Below are positions 4,791 through 9,587 of a stretch of 9,587 bases of DNA, piece after piece; positions within the stretch are counted from its first letter, which is position 1, and the number at the start of each line of letters is the position of its first letter. A program made the position numbers and the translations under genes. Under the pieces are notes generated by a model that saw only the letters and a program-made list of their open reading frames with translations, was not told the origin of the DNA and did not search any database. Where the stretch lies: the NCBI GenBank assembly GCA_900552155.1, contig URYU01000068.1, positions 1-9,587 of the forward strand, read 5' to 3'. Origin of the DNA: an uncultured Collinsella sp. (GTDB taxonomy: Bacteria > Actinomycetota > Coriobacteriia > Coriobacteriales > Coriobacteriaceae).

Positions 4791-5924
4791 ATGAGCACTT
4801 CGATTCAACCGAACGCGCCGTTTCGCGCCGATATCGTCGGCAGCTTTCTTCGTCCGCAGGCTGTAAAGGACGCCCGTGCCGCCTATGTCGCGGGTAAACT
4901 CGACGCTTCCGGCCTTAAGGCCGTCGAGGACGATGCCATTCGCGATTTGGTGGCCAAGCAGAAGGCCGCCGGCCTGCAGGTGATCACCGATGGCGAGTTC
5001 CGCCGCAGCTACTGGCACCTCGATTTTATGTGGGGCCTTAACGGCATTGAGCGCCGCACCTCACGCACGGGTTATATGTTCCATGACGAGGAGACGACGG
5101 CCGACACCGCCGTGGTTACCGGTCCCATTAGCGGCGAGAACCACCCATTCGTCGAGCATTTTAAGTTTGTCAAGGCGCTTGAGGGGGAGGGCCAGGTCGC
5201 GCGTCAAACCATCCCGGCGCCGATCCAGACGTTCTCGGAGGTTACGCTCGACCGCTGCGATGGACAGCAGGAGAGTCTGCGCGCCGTCTACAAGACCGAT
5301 GAGGAACTTGCCGACGCCATTGCAGCCGCTTATCGCACGGTGATCGCCGACCTGTACGCAGCAGGCTGCCGCAACATCCAGTTTGATGACTGCACCTGGG
5401 GCATCTACTGCGATACTGATTTTGTCGCCAAAACCGGCATGAGCCCGGTTGACCTGCAAAGGGTGAGCGAGCTGGGCGTGGCGCTCAACAACGCCGCCAT
5501 CGAGGGCAAGCCCGACGATCTGGTCATCAACACGCACGTGTGCCGCGGCAACTACCACTCCACCTATGCCTTTGCGGGTGGCTACGATCCCATCGCGCCG
5601 TACCTGTTCGCACATGAGAATGTCGATGCGTTCTATCTGGAGTTCGACACGCCGCGCGCCGGCGGCTTTGAGCCGCTCAAGTACGTCGCTCCCGGCAAGA
5701 AGGTCGTGCTGGGCTTGGTAACCACCAAGGCGGCAGAGCTCGAGAACGAGGATGTTATCGTCGAGCGCATCCGCGAAGCCGCTAAGTACGTGCCGCTCGA
5801 GAATCTGTACCTGTCGCCCCAGTGCGGCTTTGCCAGCTGCGAGATTGGCAACAAGCTGACCGAGGACGAGCAATGGGCGAAGATCGCGCTGGTCAAGCGC
5901 ATTGCCGAGCGCGTTTGGAAGTAA
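4791..5924 (+). CDS. Short MetE-type methionine synthase (YxjG/YxjH-like, catalytic domain only)
   Basis: A cytoplasmic zinc enzyme of the cobalamin-independent methionine synthase family (COG0620), 377 residues. It corresponds to the C-terminal catalytic barrel of full MetE (about 750 residues) and matches the length of Bacillus YxjG/YxjH. Seen: RADIVGSFLRP (12-22), DGEFRRSYWHLDFMWGLNG (67-85), QFDDCTW (197-203) and a full set of candidate zinc ligands, H249 and C251 in INTHVCRG, E284 in YLEFD and C345 in SPQCGFAS. The homocysteine thiol is expected to bind this zinc. The N-terminal MetE half that helps hold the polyglutamylated methyl-folate is absent, so the methyl donor is uncertain. ATG at 4791 follows AAAGGGAG by 6 nt; an upstream in-frame ATG at 4773 overlaps that SD and is rejected. 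Regulation is probably by the adjacent LysR-type protein. No S-box riboswitch fits in the short leader. Confidence 0.9.
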   Translation: MSTSIQPNAPFRADIVGSFLRPQAVKDARAAYVAGKLDASGLKAVEDDAIRDLVAKQKAAGLQVITDGEFRRSYWHLDFMWGLNGIERRTSRTGYMFHDEETTADTAVVTGPISGENHPFVEHFKFVKALEGEGQVARQTIPAPIQTFSEVTLDRCDGQQESLRAVYKTDEELADAIAAAYRTVIADLYAAGCRNIQFDDCTWGIYCDTDFVAKTGMSPVDLQRVSELGVALNNAAIEGKPDDLVINTHVCRGNYHSTYAFAGGYDPIAPYLFAHENVDAFYLEFDTPRAGGFEPLKYVAPGKKVVLGLVTTKAAELENEDVIVERIREAAKYVPLENLYLSPQCGFASCEIGNKLTEDEQWAKIALVKRIAERVWK

Positions 5925-5991
5925 CGCTAGCGTTTGCAGGTGGCGGCGCGTGCGAGGCATTGCGTATCGCGTACAATGGTTCGGATCGTAT

Positions 5992-6023
5992 CGTTCGGGC
6001 AGGTTATCCGCTATGCCCGAGCG
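5992..6023 (+). promoter_or_regulatory. Leader hairpin before the uracil/xanthine permease
   Basis: In the 122-nt gap between the MetE-type gene and the permease, 5992-6001 (CGTTCGGGCA) pairs with 6014-6023 over 10 bp including one G-U, around a 12-nt loop. A -10-like TACAAT at 5972-5977 (5 of 6 matches, no clear -35) would start a transcript just before the hairpin. The hairpin ends 12 nt before the SD AAAGGA. There is no T-run, so it is not a terminator. The loop does not resemble the PyrR-binding loop I know from Bacillus. Confidence 0.4.
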
Positions 6024-6046
6024 CCCTTCCATTCGAAAGGACATCC

Positions 6047-7381
6047 ATGTCCCAATCCTCGACGCCCGCCGTCACCGATGCCATCTACGATGCATCATCG
6101 CTCGGCCGCCCGCGCATGTTCGTGTTGGGTTTGCAACACATGTTTGCGATGTTCGGAGCCACGGTGCTCGTGCCCGTGCTCACCGGCCTTTCCGTTTCGG
6201 CGACGCTTCTGTTCGCCGGCATCGGCACGCTGCTGTTTCATTTTCTATCGCGTGGTAAGGTGCCCGCGTTTCTGGGCTCGTCGTTTGCCTTTATCGCGGG
6301 TTATGCCGCCATTGCACCCAACGGCGAGGCCGAGCTTTTGCCCTACGCTTGCCTGGGCGTTGCCTGCGCCGGCCTGCTCTATCCGGTGCTGGCGGCGCTG
6401 TTCCGCGCATTTGGCGCCAAACGTGTCATGCGCTTCTTTCCGCCGGTGGTGACCGGCCCCATCGTCATTTCCATCGGCCTGATCCTAGCGAGCTCTGCCA
6501 TTGCCAACTGTCAGACCAACTGGCTTGTCGCCGTTATCGCTGTGGCCGTGATCATCATCTGCAACATCTGGGGCCGCGGCATGGTCAAGATCGTGCCGAT
6601 CCTGCTGGGCGTTGCGGTGAGCTATGCCGTTGCGACTGCGCTGGGTGAAGTCGACTTCTCTGGCGTCGCAGCTGCCCCCTGGGTTGGCTTGCCCGTCGTG
6701 TGGGACAACACCGTGTTTGCGCTCTTTGGACCGCAGTTCGATAGCGGTCTTGCCACGACGGCCATCATCACCATCATGCCGCTGGCCTTTGCAACTATGA
6801 TCGAGCATATCGGCGATATCTCCGCCATTGGCTCTACCTGCGAACGCAATTACATTGCCGATCCCGGTCTGCACCGTACCTTGCTCGGCGATGGCCTGGC
6901 GACCATCTTGGCATCGCTTTTTGGCGCCCCCGCCAATACGACGTATGGCGAGAACACCGGCGTGCTTGCCCTGACGCGCGTGTTCGACCCGCGCGTGATT
7001 CGCATTGCCGCCTGCTGCGCCATCGTGCTTTCGTTCTGCCCCAAGTTTGCTGCTGTGATCGCTGCTATGCCGGCGTGTGTAATCGGCGGCGTGTCGCTCG
7101 TGCTCTACGGCATGATCAGCGCCGTGGGCGTTCGCAACCTTATCGAAAACCAGGTTGATTTCCAGAACAACCGCAATGTACTGGTTGCGGCTTTGGTGCT
7201 CGTGCTTTCGCTCGGCATTGCCTACAGTACCGCCGGTGCCATCGTGCTGGAGCTGGGCGGCGTGACGATTTCGCTTTCGGGCCTTGCCGTGGGCTCTCTG
7301 GTGGGCATTGTGCTCAACGCCATCCTGCCCGGTAATGACTTTGAGTTCGATACTTCCGAGCTTGAGGAGACTACTGAATAG
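6047..7381 (+). CDS. NCS2 family uracil/xanthine permease (UraA-type)
   Basis: An inner-membrane nucleobase:proton symporter of 444 residues with about 14 hydrophobic segments, the 7+7 inverted-repeat fold known from UraA (429 residues). Seen: LQHMFAMFGATVLVP (29-43), the TM3 strand region FLGSSFAFI (75-83), EHIGDISAIG (253-262) with E253, and NTTYGENTGVLALT (297-310) with E302. These two glutamates correspond to UraA E241 and E290, which contact the base. D257 stands where, by my alignment, UraA has H245, so uracil versus xanthine cannot be decided. The frame is open back to 5822, but ATG at 6047 is chosen: AAAGGA is 5 nt upstream and the remaining length fits the family. The acidic tail DFEFDTSELEETTE is expected to face the cytoplasm. 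It may be its own transcript, ending at the terminator at 7399-7446. Confidence 0.93.
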   Translation: MSQSSTPAVTDAIYDASSLGRPRMFVLGLQHMFAMFGATVLVPVLTGLSVSATLLFAGIGTLLFHFLSRGKVPAFLGSSFAFIAGYAAIAPNGEAELLPYACLGVACAGLLYPVLAALFRAFGAKRVMRFFPPVVTGPIVISIGLILASSAIANCQTNWLVAVIAVAVIIICNIWGRGMVKIVPILLGVAVSYAVATALGEVDFSGVAAAPWVGLPVVWDNTVFALFGPQFDSGLATTAIITIMPLAFATMIEHIGDISAIGSTCERNYIADPGLHRTLLGDGLATILASLFGAPANTTYGENTGVLALTRVFDPRVIRIAACCAIVLSFCPKFAAVIAAMPACVIGGVSLVLYGMISAVGVRNLIENQVDFQNNRNVLVAALVLVLSLGIAYSTAGAIVLELGGVTISLSGLAVGSLVGIVLNAILPGNDFEFDTSELEETTE

Positions 7382-7398
7382 TAGCTGCGTTCAGCCAA

Positions 7399-7446
7399 AT
7401 TAAAAATGGCGTCCATGCGTATGTACGCGTGGACGCCATTTTTAAT
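7399..7446. terminator. Bidirectional intrinsic terminator
   Basis: A perfect 17-bp stem pairs 7399-7415 with 7430-7446. The stem begins with an A-rich run and ends with a T-run, so it works as a GC-stem-plus-U-tract terminator in both directions. The loop itself can form a 5-bp inner stem (7417-7421 with 7424-7428). It serves the permease from the left and the esterase-like gene from the right. The esterase-like stop codon (7442-7444) lies inside the stem. Confidence 0.93.
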
Positions 7447-8155
7447 GCGTCAGTATCCAGTGGATGCCGCGCGCCATGCGCAGGTCAGTTTGGGCAAAAT
7501 GATTGCCGGGGTTGAGCTCCAGCGTTGTTGGGATGTCGCGCTCGATAAACAGCTTTTCCATCGCGCGCGTATCGTCGAGCACGTGCCGCATCATGCGGTT
7601 GGGCGTCTTGGTTTCCTTTTTACCGAGCGACAGATAGGCGGCGTCGGGCGTAGCTGTCATCGTGCGCTCGCGCGCGTAGTCGATAAAGCCGGGGAACCAC
7701 AGCGACCCCGATGCACTCGCCGCGCGCTCAAAGACATCTGTTTGCCAAAGTGCCCACAGTGCAAAAAGACCCGCCAACGAGTAGCCGGCAACGCCGCGCC
7801 AGGCAGGCGGTTGCGGGAGCGATGATTCGGCCTGGGGGATTATCTGCTTCAACAACTCGTCAAGAAAACCAGCAGCCTGTCCACCAAAGGGCTCGGCATC
7901 TCGTATAGTTCCCTCACATTCCCAGGGGCTCAGCTCGCGATTCCAATCGAGCCCTCCAATGGCGACAAGGGTGAACGGCGGGCAGTCGAGCTCTCGGCAG
8001 CGCTCGTAGACTTCACTACCGTCGCCCATGACAACGGGGAGGTAGATGACGGGCGCGCCTTCCGCACACTCTGAATAAACGGTTATCTGCTTATGATGCG
8101 CTTCCAAGGCAGGCTTCTCTCGGTGTTGTGATATTGACAGCCTCAATTGTCGCAC
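7442..8155 (-). CDS. Esterase-like alpha/beta hydrolase (enterochelin esterase/esterase D type)
   Basis: A predicted serine hydrolase of up to 237 residues, no signal peptide, so probably cytoplasmic. Seen: strand APVIYLPVVMGDG (34-46), DWNRELSPWE (70-79, resembling the R-D-x-T-P-W segment of this family), the nucleophile elbow GYSLAG (124-129, S126), a likely acid E181 in SLGKKETK, and H219 in NPGNHF. Together these form a plausible Ser-Glu-His triad. Relatives hydrolyse siderophore esters, S-formylglutathione or peptide esters; nothing nearby points to a substrate. The start is uncertain. The longest form begins with GTG at 8153-8155 without any SD. A TTG at 8105-8107 has AGAGAAG 6 nt upstream and would give 221 residues, starting just before the first beta strand. 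It is separated from the upstream purine permease by that gene's terminator. Confidence 0.8.
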   Translation of the reverse strand: MRQLRLSISQHREKPALEAHHKQITVYSECAEGAPVIYLPVVMGDGSEVYERCRELDCPPFTLVAIGGLDWNRELSPWECEGTIRDAEPFGGQAAGFLDELLKQIIPQAESSLPQPPAWRGVAGYSLAGLFALWALWQTDVFERAASASGSLWFPGFIDYARERTMTATPDAAYLSLGKKETKTPNRMMRHVLDDTRAMEKLFIERDIPTTLELNPGNHFAQTDLRMARGIHWILTH

Positions 8156-8176
8156 GCTGGCACGGGGGCAGACGCT

Positions 8177-8217
8177 AAAAGAAAGGCGCGGAGCCGCTCG
8201 ATGCGACTCCGCGCCTT
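8177..8217 (-). terminator. Intrinsic terminator of the purine permease gene
   Basis: A perfect 11-bp GC-rich stem pairs 8183-8193 with 8207-8217 around a 13-nt loop. On the minus strand it is followed by a T-rich run (TTTCTTTTA including the stem end). It lies 28 nt after the permease stop. The plus strand also has a T-rich stretch (GTTGTTTTGTTTT) after the stem, so it may act both ways. Confidence 0.88.
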
Positions 8218-8244
8218 GTTGTTTTGTTTTAGCAGACTATGCCG

Positions 8245-9555
8245 TTACGCCACGAAGAAGTAGACGAGGAAGGCAAGGGCTGCGATCCACATGAGCGGCT
8301 TGATCTTGGAGGCCTCGCCCTTAAAGAGCGCGACGATCACGTAGGCGATAAAGCCCAGGCCAATGCCGGCAGAGATGGAGTAGGTGAAGGGCACGCCGGC
8401 GACGATCATGAACGCCGGGAAACCCTGCGACACGTCGGACCAGTCGATCTCGGAGGCTTCGCTCATCATGAGGTAACCGACGTAGACCAGAGCACCGCAG
8501 GTGGCGGCGCTGGAAACGATGGTGACGATGGGGGAGAAGAACGCGGCGAGAATGAACAGCACGCCGGTGGTGACGGAGGTGAGGCCCGTGCGGCCACCGT
8601 CGGCAGCGCCAGAGGTGGACTCGACGAAGGTGGTGATGGAGGAGACGCCCATGAAACCGCCCACAGCAGCGGCGGCGGAGTCGACGATCAGAATCTCCTT
8701 GATATTCTCGACGTTGCCGTCGTCGGTGAGGAACTCGCCCTGCTTGGCCACGGCCATCGCGGTGCCCATGGTGTCGAAGAAGTCACTCATGAGCAGCGAG
8801 AACGAGATGACGAGGAGCGCGGGGTCGGTAAGGACCTTGACGATGGCAGGCACGCCGCCGGCGTCGGCGATGGGGCCACCGATGCTCGAGAAGTCGAGCG
8901 GGGCGATGATACCGGTCGGAGCCTGGGTCACACCTAGGGGGATACCGGCGATGACGGCGACGACGATGCCGAGGAGCAGCGAGCCGGGGACGTTGCGGCA
9001 GGCGAGGGCGACTGTCACCAGGATGGAGATGATGCCGACGATGAAGGTGGGGGAGGTGATGTCGCCCAGACCGACGAGTGTACCGGCGCCAGCGGTGATA
9101 ATGCCGGCATCGCACAGGCCAATCATGGCGATGAACAGGCCCAGACCCACCGAGATGGCGTGACGCAGGACAACCGGGATGGCGTCCATGATGGCCTCGC
9201 GCAGGCCACAAAGCACGAGCAGCAAGATGACGACGCCCTCAAGGAAGATGACGCTCATGGCCACGTGCCAGTCACCGCCGCAGACGGTGGTGGTGATTCC
9301 GGCGATCATCGCGTTGACGCCTAAGCCCGACGCGCAGGCGAGCGGGCGGTTGGCGAAGATGCCCATGCAGATGGTCATGATGCCGGCGCCCAGGCAGGTG
9401 GCGCAGGCGAGCGCTCCCGCATCGATGCCAGCGCCCGAGAGCACCGCGGGGTTGACGGCGATGATGTAGGCCATCGCCAGGAATGTTGTCAGTCCAGCGC
9501 GGAGTTCGGTCCCGAATGTGGACTTGCGCTCGCTGACGTGAAATAGTTCGTCCAT
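8245..9555 (-). CDS. AzgA-type NCS2 purine permease (hypoxanthine/guanine/adenine)
   Basis: An inner-membrane purine:proton symporter of 436 residues, the normal length for the AzgA/GhxP/PbuG branch (COG2252). Seen: GTELRAGLTTFLAMAYIIAVNP (15-36, the N-terminal branch signature), ASGLGVNAMIA (75-85, family form GxGxNAxxA), SDFFDTMGTAMAVA (257-270) and SSITTFVES followed by GGRTGLTSV (305-328), which carries E312 of the conserved VES in the substrate site. About 12-14 hydrophobic segments. The base taken up is not decidable from sequence. ATG at 9553-9555 follows AGGAAAGG by 6 nt; a second ATG four bases upstream overlaps it in a different frame and is a shadow. Only 32 nt of upstream DNA is in the window, so a purine riboswitch cannot be judged. 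The gene ends in its own terminator. Confidence 0.94.
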   Translation of the reverse strand: MDELFHVSERKSTFGTELRAGLTTFLAMAYIIAVNPAVLSGAGIDAGALACATCLGAGIMTICMGIFANRPLACASGLGVNAMIAGITTTVCGGDWHVAMSVIFLEGVVILLLVLCGLREAIMDAIPVVLRHAISVGLGLFIAMIGLCDAGIITAGAGTLVGLGDITSPTFIVGIISILVTVALACRNVPGSLLLGIVVAVIAGIPLGVTQAPTGIIAPLDFSSIGGPIADAGGVPAIVKVLTDPALLVISFSLLMSDFFDTMGTAMAVAKQGEFLTDDGNVENIKEILIVDSAAAAVGGFMGVSSITTFVESTSGAADGGRTGLTSVTTGVLFILAAFFSPIVTIVSSAATCGALVYVGYLMMSEASEIDWSDVSQGFPAFMIVAGVPFTYSISAGIGLGFIAYVIVALFKGEASKIKPLMWIAALAFLVYFFVA

Positions 9556-9587
9556 GCATAACCTTTCCTAGTTCGGCCCCGAGTTTA

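Noticed and set aside
5923..5934. The palindrome AACGCTAGCGTT at the end of the MetE-type gene as a terminator
   Set aside because: It is only 12 bp with almost no loop and no T-run, too weak to terminate transcription.
5061..6044. A 327-codon minus-strand frame opposite the MetE-type gene
   Set aside because: The plus strand encodes a full, motif-complete enzyme. The antisense product has no family features and no SD.
9556..9587. Purine riboswitch or promoter for the purine permease
   Set aside because: Only 32 nt upstream is available, showing an SD but nothing that can support or exclude a riboswitch.

Overview
The window is high-GC bacterial chromosome, tightly packed, with SD-led genes of the AGGAGG type. 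Gene content and codon style suggest a gut actinobacterium of the class Coriobacteriia, Collinsella-like. That placement is inference from style and recollection, not a database result. No rRNA, tRNA, CRISPR array, phage gene or transposase gene was seen. Most of the window is ordinary metabolic chromosome. The regulatory DNA between genes holds the more interesting structure.

Layout. At 1-516 (+) is the C-terminal part of a patatin-like phospholipase, cut by the window edge. A three-gene thiamine operon runs leftward from about 2660 to 618: thiM (GTG start), a small MTH1187/YkoF-type thiamine-binding protein, and thiE. The genes are 3 nt apart and then overlap by 4 nt. The operon is headed by a clear TPP riboswitch and an intrinsic terminator, so salvage of the thiazole and joining of the two thiamine halves should be shut off by TPP. 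Between this operon and the rightward genes sits a 102-bp palindromic element (2678-2779). It is made of two nearly identical 35-bp REP-like units in opposite orientation, with -10-like boxes just outside each end.

Rightward from 2820 come a Cof-type HAD phosphatase and, 10 nt later, a LysR-type regulator. A 155-nt gap follows with an 8-bp-arm inverted repeat of T-N11-A form and a 14-bp perfect palindrome. Next is a short MetE-type methionine synthase (377 aa, catalytic domain only), plausibly the regulator's target. A uracil/xanthine-type NCS2 permease follows, with a leader hairpin. It ends at a bidirectional terminator shared with a leftward esterase-like alpha/beta hydrolase. The last gene, also leftward, is an AzgA-type purine permease with its own terminator.

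Functional theme: cofactor and nucleobase salvage plus methionine synthesis. The window holds two nucleobase permeases of different NCS2 branches, a TPP-controlled thiamine salvage operon and a probably LysR-controlled methyltransferase.
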